Assembly: GCF_003473545.1 (NCBI RefSeq)
Contig: NZ_QUCM01000001.1
Span: forward strand, 434,001 to 498,000
Reading direction: 5' to 3'
Length of the DNA stretch: 64,000 bases
Source: Clostridium sp. AM22-11AC
GTDB lineage: Bacteria > Bacillota > Clostridia > Lachnospirales > Lachnospiraceae
Every line of letters begins with the position of its first letter. Position 1 is the stretch's first letter. The translations under genes were made by a program, and so were the position numbers. The notes beneath the pieces were generated by a model. It saw only the letters and a program-made list of their open reading frames with translations. It ran no database searches and was not told the origin of the DNA. Below, piece after piece: positions 44,969 through 54,012 of this stretch.

Positions 44969-45382
44969 ATGATCGTTTCTACAAAAGGCCGTTATGCCCT
45001 GCGGGTCATGGTAGAACTGGCCCAGCATCAGGGAGACGGCTATGTTCCTCTGAACGTGATCGCCGAACGGCAGGACATTTCTGAAAAATATCTGGAAAGT
45101 ATATTAAAGGTACTGGTACAGGATAAACTTCTCACCGGACTCCGGGGCCGTGGCGGCGGCTACCGCCTGACAAAAGCACCGGAAGATTATACGCTGGGTG
45201 AAATACTCCGGCTCACCGAAGGTTCCCTGGCTCCCGTAGCCTGCACCGATGATGGCGAACACGACTGCCCCAGAAAAGGGATCTGCCCCTCCCATCCGGT
45301 ATGGCAGAAACTGGACAATATGATCAATGAATTTTTTGACGGGATCACATTGGCGGATCTGATACAGACTGCGCCTCAATAG
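44969..45382 (+). CDS. Rrf2-family regulator, IscR-like
   Basis: A 137-residue Rrf2 winged-helix protein. MIVSTKGRYALRVMVELAQH, ISEKYLESILKVLVQDKLL and GRGGGYRLTKAPEDYTLGEI are the family marks. Cys92, Cys100 and Cys106 with His109 resemble the IscR cluster ligands (92, 98, 104 and His107 in E. coli), with a longer first spacing. It is divergent from the suf operon and likely senses Fe-S status to control it. A CymR-type role is less likely because of the three Cys. The end overlaps the next gene by 7 bases, tail to tail. Confidence 0.9.
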   Translation: MIVSTKGRYALRVMVELAQHQGDGYVPLNVIAERQDISEKYLESILKVLVQDKLLTGLRGRGGGYRLTKAPEDYTLGEILRLTEGSLAPVACTDDGEHDCPRKGICPSHPVWQKLDNMINEFFDGITLADLIQTAPQ

Positions 45383-45975
45383 TCTCTCCCGTTTTCCTTC
45401 AACCATGCCCGTCTTGCCTTATAATCTGGCAGCACTTTTTCTACTTCTGCCCAGAAAAGGGGCGAATGGTTCATCTGCTTTCTGTGGGCCAGTTCGTGGA
45501 CTACTACATAGTCTAAGATCTCCAGCGGCATGAGGATCAGTTTCCAGTGAAAGTTTAAGTTTCCTTCCCCGCTGCAGCTGCCCCAGCGTGTTTTTGCAGC
45601 GCGGATGCTGATGCGGCCGTAGGTGACACCCATGATCTTTGCATACCAGGCAGTTCGCTCTATGATCTTCTTTCTGGCAGCACGGCGGTAAAAGGCCTCT
45701 ACTTCCGGATTTCCCTCATAATCTGGCTTTGGAGCCTCTGCCTTTTTGCGGCGGTGCTTCTCAATCAGGAACCATTTTTCCACGATCCATTCCTGACGGT
45801 CATTTACAAAATCCATCAGCACTTTTTTAGTGATCCCTTTTGGTGCGCGGATCAGCACTTTTCCATCTGCCTGCACTTCCAGCCCAATGGTCCGCCGTTT
45901 GGAATATACCACATCTACCGGGATCGTTCCCTCTTTTTCTCCCTGGCGCCAGCCAACTTCGATCCTGCTTACCAC
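45376..45975 (-). CDS. YgjP-type zinc metallopeptidase (DUF45)
   Basis: A 199-residue M48-like metal-dependent hydrolase. YVVVHELAHRKQMNHSPLFW contains the HExxH zinc motif (read as HELAH) and the third His; ISIRAAKTRWGSCSGEGNLNF is the conserved WGSC loop of the family. The N-terminal part (VVYSKRRTIGLEVQADGKVL) forms the usual beta start. Start is GTG at 45975 with GAGGTGAT upstream. No partner is evident. Substrate unknown. Confidence 0.9.
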   Translation of the reverse strand: MVSRIEVGWRQGEKEGTIPVDVVYSKRRTIGLEVQADGKVLIRAPKGITKKVLMDFVNDRQEWIVEKWFLIEKHRRKKAEAPKPDYEGNPEVEAFYRRAARKKIIERTAWYAKIMGVTYGRISIRAAKTRWGSCSGEGNLNFHWKLILMPLEILDYVVVHELAHRKQMNHSPLFWAEVEKVLPDYKARRAWLKENGRDY

Positions 45976-46148
45976 CTTATCACCTCATTCCTGTCCTGCA
46001 AACATAACATATCACAAAAACGCATATCCCTCTGCAAAATTTGATTTTTAAAAATACCCCCGGCACAAAATGAATATAATTTCTTTTTGTACTGAGGGTA
46101 TAATCTTCCTTTTTCTGCCTGTCACCAGGCACATTTTCCGCTTACAGC

Positions 46149-46961
46149 CTACAACACATCTGAAAAATGCGGCCGCAGCTTCTTAAACATCTTAAGTCCC
46201 ACTCCAAACACCAAAAGAGTGAAGACCCAGTAATAAATGGTCAGTTTCGGTCTTTCCCAGAACCAGTTGCCTGTGATCATACTGTCCTTATAACCGGTTA
46301 CAATGTAATAAAATGGATTGATCTTAAATAATGGTTCGATCCATGGTAAGCGGTTGGTAAACATGGACTCATGATACATGATCGGAGCCATCCAGATACC
46401 GAACTGAAGGCAGATACCTACGATCTGGGACATATCCTTGAAAAATACATTTACAGAGGATGTAAAATATCCAAGTCCCAGTGCCAGCATGGACGCCGCA
46501 AAGCTGTAGTAGATCACCTGGATCCAGGACAGCATAGGCATTCTTCCTGCCACCAGATACATGATCATCATAATGAGGACGAAAAATCCATGTACCAGCA
46601 GACAGGAGATCAGCTTGATCATAGGCAATATCTCTACTTTAAAGACTACCTTTTTCACCAGATAACTGTATTCCTGAAGACACCCCGTGATCCCGTTTAA
46701 GGCTTCTCCGAAGAAAAACCATGGAACAATACCCGGTACCAGCCAGATCACATAGCTGACTCCCGGAACAGGCGGCGGTGATTTAAAGCCGATACCAAAG
46801 ATAACTGCATAGATCACAATGGTAACTACCGGCTGGATGAACATCCACACAATACCGAAATAGGAGCCTACAAAACGCTTGCGAAAATCTGCTTTTCCCA
46901 GATCCCATACCAGTTTTCTTTTTTTAATGATCTCTTTTAAAAGAGACAATGCATAATTCAT
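46149..46961 (-). CDS. wzm: ABC-2 polysaccharide export permease (Wzm/TagG type)
   Basis: A 270-residue permease with six membrane helices. FRKRFVGSYFGIVWMFIQPV at the N-terminus and the P-rich SPPPVPGVSYVIWLVPGIVPW, then KINPFYYIVTGYKDSMI near the C-terminus, are typical of Wzm/TagG proteins that move undecaprenyl-linked polysaccharide across the membrane. It needs a Wzt/TagH-type ATPase; none adjoins it, and the only candidate in the window is at 8639-10042. rfbC lies 39 bases upstream and shares its promoter. Confidence 0.93.
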   Translation of the reverse strand: MNYALSLLKEIIKKRKLVWDLGKADFRKRFVGSYFGIVWMFIQPVVTIVIYAVIFGIGFKSPPPVPGVSYVIWLVPGIVPWFFFGEALNGITGCLQEYSYLVKKVVFKVEILPMIKLISCLLVHGFFVLIMMIMYLVAGRMPMLSWIQVIYYSFAASMLALGLGYFTSSVNVFFKDMSQIVGICLQFGIWMAPIMYHESMFTNRLPWIEPLFKINPFYYIVTGYKDSMITGNWFWERPKLTIYYWVFTLLVFGVGLKMFKKLRPHFSDVL

Positions 46962-47000
46962 AAATTCGTTTCCTTATACTTTTTTCCCGGCAGAACTGTC

Positions 47001-47555
47001 TTAGAACTTAAAAGTATCCTTTAAACCGCTCCACTTTTTGTCCTTATCGGAGATGATCAGCTCCATACCTGGTTCGATCGGCCAGTCAACACCGATCTCA
47101 GGATCGCTCCATAACAGACCGCCCTCATCGCCTGGATGATAGAAATCAGTACACTTATAAGCAAACTCAGCCTCATCAGATAATACTAAGAAGCCATGTG
47201 CAAAACCTTCCGGAATATAAAACTGCTTTTTATTCTCAGCAGATAAGGTTACACCAAACCACTTTCCATAGGTCTTGGAATCGGAACGCAGGTCTACTGC
47301 TACATCAAATACAGTTCCGCGGACAGCACGTACCAGCTTGCCCTGTGGATACTGCTTCTGGAAATGAAGTCCTCTTAAAACGCCCTTTACAGACATAGAC
47401 TGGTTGTCCTGAACAAAAGTCATGTTCAGACCAGCTTCCTTAAAATCATTCTGGTTGTAAGTTTCCATGAAGTAGCCTCTTTCGTCTTTGAATACAGTAG
47501 GCTCGATCACATAAAGTCCTTCAATATCACAGGTTGTTACTTTAATCTTTCCCAT
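47001..47555 (-). CDS. rfbC: dTDP-4-dehydrorhamnose 3,5-epimerase
   Basis: A 184-residue cupin epimerase, third enzyme of dTDP-L-rhamnose synthesis. YVIEPTVFKDERGYFMETYN, FVQDNQSMSVKGVLRGLHFQ (catalytic His), VRGTVFDVAVDLR and YIPEGFAHGFLVLSDEAEF with YKCTDFY are conserved. AAAGGAG precedes the ATG. The other rfb genes (A, B, D) are not in the window. Its presence with GT2 enzymes of rhamnosyltransferase type suggests a rhamnose-containing wall or capsule glycan. Confidence 0.95.
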   Translation of the reverse strand: MGKIKVTTCDIEGLYVIEPTVFKDERGYFMETYNQNDFKEAGLNMTFVQDNQSMSVKGVLRGLHFQKQYPQGKLVRAVRGTVFDVAVDLRSDSKTYGKWFGVTLSAENKKQFYIPEGFAHGFLVLSDEAEFAYKCTDFYHPGDEGGLLWSDPEIGVDWPIEPGMELIISDKDKKWSGLKDTFKF

Positions 47556-47608
47556 AATGTTTCTCCTTTATCTTCTTTATTTTTCTAATTTTGTGTTTCT
47601 ATTTATCG

Positions 47609-47641
47609 ATTATAAATTTTCCACATTCATCTGGAAATTTT
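47609..47641 (-). promoter_or_regulatory. Promoter and dyad before rfbC-wzm
   Basis: Minus-strand TTTCCA (47632-47637), 17 bases, TATAAT (47609-47614). An imperfect inverted repeat AAATTTTCCA/TGGAAATTTT (47614-47641) overlaps both elements. Confidence 0.55.
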
Positions 47642-47728
47642 ACCACGTTATCAACAAGTCTGCAACTGTTTATCCCCTTGCCGGCAACATGTTCACCGCA
47701 TGTTATCTGCTGTACAGGGTTAAAATCC

Positions 47729-49513
47729 TTACAATCTCAGGCACACCACTGCAAAAATACGCAGGATCACATACACATCTGCAGCCATCATAGTATACAG
47801 GACCAGCCGGTCATCTGTTCCTGTCCGCACTACCTTTTGATTTTTAAGGGTAAGCAGCAAAACAGGAAGCAGTGGAAGCATGTATCTTCCCTGGACTCCC
47901 TGGACCATGTTGGAGCTTTTGGGCGTCCATGCAAGAAGCATGGAAAACATCAGTGCTGCGAAGATCACCAGACAGATAAACCAGATCCAGAGCCGTTCTT
48001 TTATTTTCATAAAGATCTCTTCTCCCGGCTTTTTAAGGACCAGGATCACCAGGCATGCTGTAAGTAATAAAATGACCACATAAGGGGTATTTAACACTGC
48101 ATCCCGGTTGCCTAAGGACTCTCCTAACATTCCCGAATACAGGCTTTCTCCCTGCCATGCAACTGTATTATAAAACAGCTGCAGTACGCGGACCGGCTGG
48201 TGGAGCAATTCTGCAAAGGAATATCCCGCTTCTTCGGCCCAGGCAACATAGCTGTCACTTTCCTGTGTATACATGGCAACCGTCCTTAAATTTACCACTG
48301 CCATTGCTGCTAAAAAGCTTCCAAGAACAGCTGCTGCTGAGACCGTCCATTTTCCCCAGTTGCCAAACTTCTTTACCGGGATCAGCAGACAGAAGCCTGC
48401 AATGGCACCATATACCATTTTACAGGGACCCATAACTGCCATGACCACAGCCAGAGCGATCACATCTTTCACTTTCACTGTGTCCGCTTTATAGGCCAGA
48501 TCCAGGCACACTGCTGTAAAATATCCTGTAAATGCCAGGATCACAACATCATAAGATAAAGAAGCCGCCAGATGAAGGCTCATTGGTAAAATGGACACGC
48601 CGAAAAATACATTTTTTCCAAAGGGAAGCCTTTTTATGGTCAACACACCAACTGCCGCAAAAAGCAGGAGATTCAAAAACCGGCCCAGATATAAAAGGGC
48701 GATGCTGTTAAGTCCAAGTACTCTTGCCAGAGTAAAACCCAGAGCCTGAGGTACATAGGCCAGTGGGGTGGTCCGAACGGACGGCTGGCGGGAAACCCTC
48801 AGACCGGCTGTTTTGCCACTGTTGCCTGCGCTTTCACCAGCCACAGACTGTTCTGCGCTCTGATCACTGACCGCGCCCCCGTCATGGATTGCCGCATAAG
48901 TTTCTTCTTTTAAGGTCTGTCCCAGAATAATAGGTTTTCCTGCCTCAGTCTCCCCATTTTCCCCGTTCAAAGACTCTTGCTCACTTTTTTCCTTCCAGTC
49001 CCGAAATTCCTGGTTCACATCCTCGATCCAGTCATCTTCTGCCCGGATGTAAATATAACCGTCTTCATCCGTTCCCGGCAGTCCTAAGAAGCGGTTGGAA
49101 AGCTCATAGGCGCTGATATAGTGGCTGACTTCATCCGGTGCTGAAAGAGGCGCCAGGACCAGCATATACAAAATACCAAGGCACATGACCACTCCAAAGT
49201 ACAGACCTGGAAGTTTCCAGCATTCTGTCTTTGAACCAGATTCTTTCCGTGAGACAAGTTCTTTCTTTAAAACCAGTGCATTCCCGCATCTACTGGAAAC
49301 GCTGTCAAAAAATCCCCAGTTTTTTCCAAATATCAACACCCCAAAGCCGACCAATATCACCATACTCACGAAAAACAGGCCCCCATACCAGCCATAAAGC
49401 CAGTGGTGGCCTGTCTCTGTTACAGATGCCCGCACATCCAGCAAATGCCATATTCCCAGAAGAAACACGGCGAAAGGCCATAAAAGCCAGACAGGTAATT
49501 TCTTTTTCATCAT
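47729..49513 (-). CDS. DUF2142 membrane protein
   Basis: A 594-residue protein with about 11-13 membrane helices. LVLAPLSAPDEVSHYISAYELS in the first outer loop is the DUF2142 hallmark (PDE...H motif, like GT-C glycosyltransferases), and GVQGRYMLPLLPVLLL near the end resembles the GT-C C-terminal R-Y motif. A long hydrophilic loop (about residues 150-245) rich in Glu, Ser and Gln holds the outer domain. It probably moves a sugar from a lipid carrier to a wall glycan outside the membrane. Neighbour DUF2304 and DPM-like proteins fit this. Confidence 0.88.
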   Translation of the reverse strand: MMKKKLPVWLLWPFAVFLLGIWHLLDVRASVTETGHHWLYGWYGGLFFVSMVILVGFGVLIFGKNWGFFDSVSSRCGNALVLKKELVSRKESGSKTECWKLPGLYFGVVMCLGILYMLVLAPLSAPDEVSHYISAYELSNRFLGLPGTDEDGYIYIRAEDDWIEDVNQEFRDWKEKSEQESLNGENGETEAGKPIILGQTLKEETYAAIHDGGAVSDQSAEQSVAGESAGNSGKTAGLRVSRQPSVRTTPLAYVPQALGFTLARVLGLNSIALLYLGRFLNLLLFAAVGVLTIKRLPFGKNVFFGVSILPMSLHLAASLSYDVVILAFTGYFTAVCLDLAYKADTVKVKDVIALAVVMAVMGPCKMVYGAIAGFCLLIPVKKFGNWGKWTVSAAAVLGSFLAAMAVVNLRTVAMYTQESDSYVAWAEEAGYSFAELLHQPVRVLQLFYNTVAWQGESLYSGMLGESLGNRDAVLNTPYVVILLLTACLVILVLKKPGEEIFMKIKERLWIWFICLVIFAALMFSMLLAWTPKSSNMVQGVQGRYMLPLLPVLLLTLKNQKVVRTGTDDRLVLYTMMAADVYVILRIFAVVCLRL

Positions 49514-49531
49514 TTCTTTCCCTTTTATCTT

Positions 49532-49930
49532 TTACTCACCTTTCCCGCAGGTTTCTAACGCAGCTTCCCGTTCTTCCAGCTCTGCCTCTTTTTCTTCCAG
49601 GAATTTCTGCTCCAGAGCCATTTTCTGGATCAGCTCCCTCTGCTTGCTCTCAAGCTGGGACAACTGGATGGTCATACCAAATGCCTTTACGATCAGCAAA
49701 AAGATCATAAACAGGAACAGAAAGTTTGGTGTGGAATAAATGCCTAACAACCTTGCGCAAAGATCCGCAGCTCCTGGAACCACTGCAAATACTACTAAGA
49801 TCAGCGCCATGATCACCCAGAACATGGCAGCTTCGATCTGAACTTTTGCCTGGCGTATCTTGCGCATCATAAATGTCATGGTGATAACAGAAACCACGAT
49901 CAGCACCACGCGAAGCATCATTGTCATCAT
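49532..49930 (-). CDS. DUF2304 membrane protein
   Basis: A 132-residue protein with three hydrophobic segments (about residues 5-22, 35-60 and 70-90) and a charged coiled-coil tail (QLESKQRELIQKMALEQKF). This matches DUF2304, a family found beside GT2 and DPM-like genes in Gram-positive glycan loci, and thought to help membrane anchoring of a polyprenyl-phosphate transferase. Its function is not proven. It overlaps the end of the upstream GT2 gene by 4 bases. Several ATG codons at the start leave the exact first residue open. Confidence 0.82.
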   Translation of the reverse strand: MMTMMLRVVLIVVSVITMTFMMRKIRQAKVQIEAAMFWVIMALILVVFAVVPGAADLCARLLGIYSTPNFLFLFMIFLLIVKAFGMTIQLSQLESKQRELIQKMALEQKFLEEKEAELEEREAALETCGKGE

Positions 49931-50919
49931 CGTCTGTCACCGCCTTCTTTTTTCTCCAGCCAGTATTCCCGGTTCATGGTACATTTCATGACCAGCCACT
50001 GGGGAAGCATGTGATATGCCTTTCCCATACGGTATCCCATGTACTTAAAACCGCTTTTTACAAACATTCCCGGGATCAGCCATGGTTTATGCTGTTCTGA
50101 CAGATAATGGGCTGTCTGCTTCACCAGACGGATGCCTTCACTTTCTGAGCGAATACCGCCAAATACCTCCGGGTGGTCTGCCTGGGACACAGCCAGGTCA
50201 AAGTTTCTCTTAAACTGCTGGGTGCAGTTATAATTGTGGGAATGGATCACCTTTGCGTCAGCCACATAGGCAATGGCATAATCGTCTTCCATGACTGCCT
50301 TTCCTGCAAATATCATATCTTCATTGAAAATGGCATTTTTAATAAATCCGCCCTGGAACCAGAATTTCTCCCGGTCATAGGCACAGCATACATTGGAAGC
50401 AAAGAAGGTTTTAATGCCCAGACGCTTTAAATCTGCCTTTGTCTTTAAGCAGCTTTCCTCCGGATAGTTAAAGGAACGTGTATACCGCTCTGCCAGAGGA
50501 CAGTCCTTATCTGGAAGCTGTCTGGCATAAGCCATGATCACCGCTTCTCCTTCCGGACCTCTCTGGTCAAATGCTCCCACCAGCTTTTCAATTAAAAATT
50601 CATCTGCCGGAACTGCGTCATCAGTCATAAACACCACAATATCAGCCCGTGAAAAACGCATTCCCCTGTTTCTTGTGGCACCATGGTCAAATTCCGCCTT
50701 TGTCAGGTGGTGGACCTGAAGATTGCTGATCCCTTCAAAGCCCTTTTCATTCCAGAATGCCTTTTCTGTATTCATTACAATGATCTTCCCTATGGGATAG
50801 GTCTGTTTCTCCAGCATTTTTAAAAGTCTGGAAAATTTCTTACCTGGTTTATAGGTAGGAATCACCACATCGACCCGTGGCTTGCGAAGAGCATTTTCAC
50901 TCTTTCTTTCCTCTGTCAT
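49927..50919 (-). CDS. GT2 glycosyltransferase, rhamnosyltransferase-like
   Basis: A 330-residue GT2 enzyme. VDVVIPTYKPGKKFSRLLKM starts the nucleotide-binding half; FDHGATRNRGMRFSRADIVV and FMTDDAVPADEF (DXD-like) follow, a pattern usual in dTDP-rhamnosyltransferases. FNEDMIFAGKAVMEDDYAIA carries the acceptor-side acidic motif. No membrane helix except a weak C-terminal one. The start overlaps the flippase end by 4 bases. Together with rfbC it supports a rhamnose-containing polymer. Confidence 0.88.
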   Translation of the reverse strand: MTEERKSENALRKPRVDVVIPTYKPGKKFSRLLKMLEKQTYPIGKIIVMNTEKAFWNEKGFEGISNLQVHHLTKAEFDHGATRNRGMRFSRADIVVFMTDDAVPADEFLIEKLVGAFDQRGPEGEAVIMAYARQLPDKDCPLAERYTRSFNYPEESCLKTKADLKRLGIKTFFASNVCCAYDREKFWFQGGFIKNAIFNEDMIFAGKAVMEDDYAIAYVADAKVIHSHNYNCTQQFKRNFDLAVSQADHPEVFGGIRSESEGIRLVKQTAHYLSEQHKPWLIPGMFVKSGFKYMGYRMGKAYHMLPQWLVMKCTMNREYWLEKKEGGDRR

Positions 50920-52232
50920 TGTCTTGTCTCCTTTTCCTCACTCCTGCAGGATCTTACAGTGCAAAATCCAAAACCTGCCGTTTCTCCTGCCATCAGCAGC
51001 AGATAACACAGCGCCGCCCCGTTAATACCAAAAGCCCCAACAAGGCCTCCTGACAGGAAAAACGCTGCTACAGCTGCCGCTGCGTATACAAAAAACACGG
51101 TTCTCTGCTTTCGCATGATCACCAGTGCGTAATACATCAGATTTGCCAGTGCATAAAAACCGCCTCCAAGGACGATCCCTGCAAATGCCCCAAAATAAAC
51201 GGTCAACGTTCCCTTTTCGCCTCCCATAAGAAGCTCCATAATGGAAAGTGCCCATTTTCCTAAAACAAGTGTACCTGCCACTGCAAGTACAGTAAGCCCT
51301 AAAATAACAGCCGCAATACGCACCAGTGTCTTTTTAAACTCAGCAATCTTTTCTTCTGTCCAGAGATTTGTAAGTGTGGTCAGGTACGGACGTATCACGA
51401 AATTGGCTACCATATAAATAACAGAGGTAGGCATAAAAATCAAGTTAAAATATCCCGATGCCGCATTGTTCATCCGGGCGTCAATGGCATATTTTGCACA
51501 AGAGAAAATGTAAAAATCCAGGAATACAGAGATGAATAAAAATCCCGTATTTTTAAACAGCTTCGTCACTTTGCCCTTTGTAAAGGTCCAGTCCACGCCA
51601 TCTAATGCATGGATCACATCCAGGTTAAATAAGAACACACCCATAGCCTGGGCTGCCACTGCCATGAGGCAGGCAAACAGCAGATGTTTAAATGCCCCCA
51701 GCGTCACTGTAAACACTGCTACAGAAAAAACAGTCCTGAAAAAGTTAGACTTTCCTGTAAGATATAAACATCCCTGACGCTGAAATTCCGACTCATACAC
51801 ATCTGCATATCCGTCAATGACCTTATAGATCACAAGAAGAAGCAGGATCATACATTTTCCCGCTGTATAATCCCCGATCCCTTTACGGAAAGCAATGGTC
51901 CTTGCAGTGAGAAACAGCGCACCTGCAACCAGTGCAAACATACAGGTTATATTTCTATGTTCTCTGTATTCCTTAAAGGAATACTCTCCCTTTCCGTCTG
52001 TGATCTGGAAAGGCCGGATGCCAAAATAGGCCACTAAAAACAGCTGCTGGCCCAGCGTAGAATAACCAAAGGAGAAAATACCGCCTTTTTCCTCTCCTGC
52101 CATGCGGATGACCAGAAAAGAAAGGACCATACTTGCAAAAGCATAGACAAAGCTGCCTGCAATATTCCACACGACATTGGCTCTTGCAACATTATCTCCC
52201 TTATATAATAACTGCTTCGTAAGATTTTTCAT
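50916..52232 (-). CDS. Polysaccharide flippase-like membrane protein
   Basis: A 438-residue MATE/Wzx-like membrane protein with about 12 helices: VWNIAGSFVYAFASMVLSFLV at the start, MNNAASGYFNLIFMPTSVIY near the middle, and FGINGAALCYLLLMAGETAG near the end. It should turn lipid-linked glycan units across the membrane. Presence of both this and an ABC permease in one block suggests two glycans or a main chain plus side group. AAGGGAT precedes the ATG. Confidence 0.85.
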   Translation of the reverse strand: MKNLTKQLLYKGDNVARANVVWNIAGSFVYAFASMVLSFLVIRMAGEEKGGIFSFGYSTLGQQLFLVAYFGIRPFQITDGKGEYSFKEYREHRNITCMFALVAGALFLTARTIAFRKGIGDYTAGKCMILLLLVIYKVIDGYADVYESEFQRQGCLYLTGKSNFFRTVFSVAVFTVTLGAFKHLLFACLMAVAAQAMGVFLFNLDVIHALDGVDWTFTKGKVTKLFKNTGFLFISVFLDFYIFSCAKYAIDARMNNAASGYFNLIFMPTSVIYMVANFVIRPYLTTLTNLWTEEKIAEFKKTLVRIAAVILGLTVLAVAGTLVLGKWALSIMELLMGGEKGTLTVYFGAFAGIVLGGGFYALANLMYYALVIMRKQRTVFFVYAAAAVAAFFLSGGLVGAFGINGAALCYLLLMAGETAGFGFCTVRSCRSEEKETRQ

Positions 52233-52248
52233 ATCTAATCCCTTATAT

Positions 52249-52935
52249 TTAACGCTTTCTGAAATTCTGGATGACCAGTATGGATAACAGCATGCGCACC
52301 ATATAACTTGCAGCTGTCAATGGTTTCAAATAGCTTTCTCCTGCTGTACGGTCATCAATAGTGACCTGCACCTCTGCGATCTTCGCTCCCTGGCGGATCA
52401 GGAAAGATACAGTATCCGGTTCCGGCCCATAATTTAAGTTCCAGGCAAATTCACCGATCATCTTCCGGCTGAAAAGACGCATCCCGGAAGTAGGATCTTT
52501 GATCTTTGCCCCTGTAGTCAGCCAGATTGCCGTTCCGATCAGGCGGCTTCCAAACATACGCATGGACCAGCTTTTCTTCTCTGTTACAAAACGGGAACCA
52601 ATGACAATGTCATATCCTTCATCCATTTTTTCTTTCATTGCCTGAATGTATTCCGGGCGGTGCTGTCCGTCGCCGTCAAACTGTACTGCATAATTATAGC
52701 CTTTCTGCCAGGCATATTTCATACCGGTCTGAAAGCAGCCAGCCAATCCTAAATTTACCGGCAGGTCAATAAAATTATAGCCACGCCTGCGACAGATATC
52801 GGCTGTATCATCTTTGGAGCCGTCATTGACCACCACATAATCCAGTTCCGGAAAATCGTTTTTAATGTGGTCTACCACCCTCTCAATGTTTTTTCCTTCA
52901 TTGTAGGCCGGTATGACCAAAAGTACCTTATCCAT
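52249..52935 (-). CDS. DPM-like GT2 (polyprenyl-phosphate sugar synthase)
   Basis: A 228-residue soluble GT2 enzyme. VLLVIPAYNEGKNIERVVDH, VVVNDGSKDDTADIC, LPVNLGLAGCFQTGMKYA, QFDGDGQHRPEYI (DXD with DGDGQH) and DPTSGMRLFSRKMI match dolichyl-phosphate-mannose-synthase-like enzymes. It should load a sugar onto undecaprenyl phosphate, giving a donor for GT-C transferases such as the DUF2142 protein. No C-terminal membrane helices, so DUF2304 may serve as its anchor (inference). Confidence 0.9.
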   Translation of the reverse strand: MDKVLLVIPAYNEGKNIERVVDHIKNDFPELDYVVVNDGSKDDTADICRRRGYNFIDLPVNLGLAGCFQTGMKYAWQKGYNYAVQFDGDGQHRPEYIQAMKEKMDEGYDIVIGSRFVTEKKSWSMRMFGSRLIGTAIWLTTGAKIKDPTSGMRLFSRKMIGEFAWNLNYGPEPDTVSFLIRQGAKIAEVQVTIDDRTAGESYLKPLTAASYMVRMLLSILVIQNFRKR

Positions 52936-53023
52936 TGTCTCTGTTCCTCAATACTCTGTTACAGTTCAGCCATGCGCTGATTTGTAACACTTTCCCTTTT
53001 ATCCTGATATCCATTATCCATCA

Positions 53024-53962
53024 TTACCAGCGCATCTTCAAGACACCTGTGAGAAATTTTACTTCTGTAAGGACCACCGCCAGAAATGCTTTTGCCACAG
53101 CCAGTTCCATTTCTCCCAGTTTCAGGTAATGTTGGTAGTAATATAACTTGCTCTTATGAAGGAGCTTCTGTTTATCACTTATCTTTGTATAGCTTTTATC
53201 AATGCTTACAGAATGTGCATGTACATAATAAGCATCTGTCACTAAAAGCTCTTTTAATCCCATTTGTTTTAATTTCTGTCCTAATATTTTCTCTTCATAA
53301 TAGAGAAATACATGTTTATCAAACAGTTCTTTTAAATCTCCTGGCGTAAAACAGCCTGTTTTCACCATGAAAAAGGAGCCTGGAAGAGCCCCCACCATAC
53401 GACTGACACCATCTGCTGCCAGAGGCAGCTTTTCTAACGGCGTTTTCAAAAAGGCACGGAACAGCCTCCTGGTCACAAGACCGGTATCTAAAAGATCCAG
53501 CCACACAGACTGGAGATCCCAGTAGCTGAAAGAGGACTGTCCCTTTACATCCACTACCATGGCAGAAGCTACAGCTCCGTCCTCCTGCTTCTCTAAAGCA
53601 TCTGCCACACGCAGGATACAGGCGTCACTGACCTGCACATCCGGGTTTGCGATGATAATATAATCCGGTTCCAGATACTGGACTGCATAATCGATCCCCG
53701 CCTGGTTTCCGCTTCCGTAGCCACCGTTTTCTGTTGTCCTGAAAAGGTGAAGCTGCACTTTATCTGGATCATCCGGATGATCTGAAGCAAATTCTTCTTT
53801 AAATTCTCCCAGTTTTTCCCAGGAGTCATCGGTAGAACAGTTATCTACAATAATGATATTCCGGATCACTTTGCTGTTTTTCCAGCTTTCTGTAAGTTTC
53901 ATGGTTGTCTGTGCATCATTATAATTTAATATTACGGCACATATATTCGTGTCTGCGTCCAT
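53024..53962 (-). CDS. GT2 glycosyltransferase
   Basis: A 312-residue GT2 enzyme of the rhamnosyltransferase-like group. ICAVILNYNDAQTTMKLTES, IIIVDNCSTDDSWEKL, NGGYGSGNQAGIDYAVQYL and IIANPDVQVSDACIL are conserved; PGSFFMVKTGCF and YYEEKILGQKL mark the acceptor side. The C-terminal part is weakly hydrophobic. AGAAAGGGA precedes the ATG. Donor unknown; rhamnose is plausible given rfbC. Confidence 0.88.
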   Translation of the reverse strand: MDADTNICAVILNYNDAQTTMKLTESWKNSKVIRNIIIVDNCSTDDSWEKLGEFKEEFASDHPDDPDKVQLHLFRTTENGGYGSGNQAGIDYAVQYLEPDYIIIANPDVQVSDACILRVADALEKQEDGAVASAMVVDVKGQSSFSYWDLQSVWLDLLDTGLVTRRLFRAFLKTPLEKLPLAADGVSRMVGALPGSFFMVKTGCFTPGDLKELFDKHVFLYYEEKILGQKLKQMGLKELLVTDAYYVHAHSVSIDKSYTKISDKQKLLHKSKLYYYQHYLKLGEMELAVAKAFLAVVLTEVKFLTGVLKMRW

Positions 53963-54012
53963 AGTCCCTTTCTCTCACTGTTTTTTCTTTTAATTTTATA
54001 TTCTTCAATATC

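Noticed and set aside
46052-46130. Hairpins after wzm as a minus-strand intrinsic terminator
   Set aside because: TGCCTG/CAGGCA is followed by A, not T, on the minus strand; the larger dyad has several mismatches.
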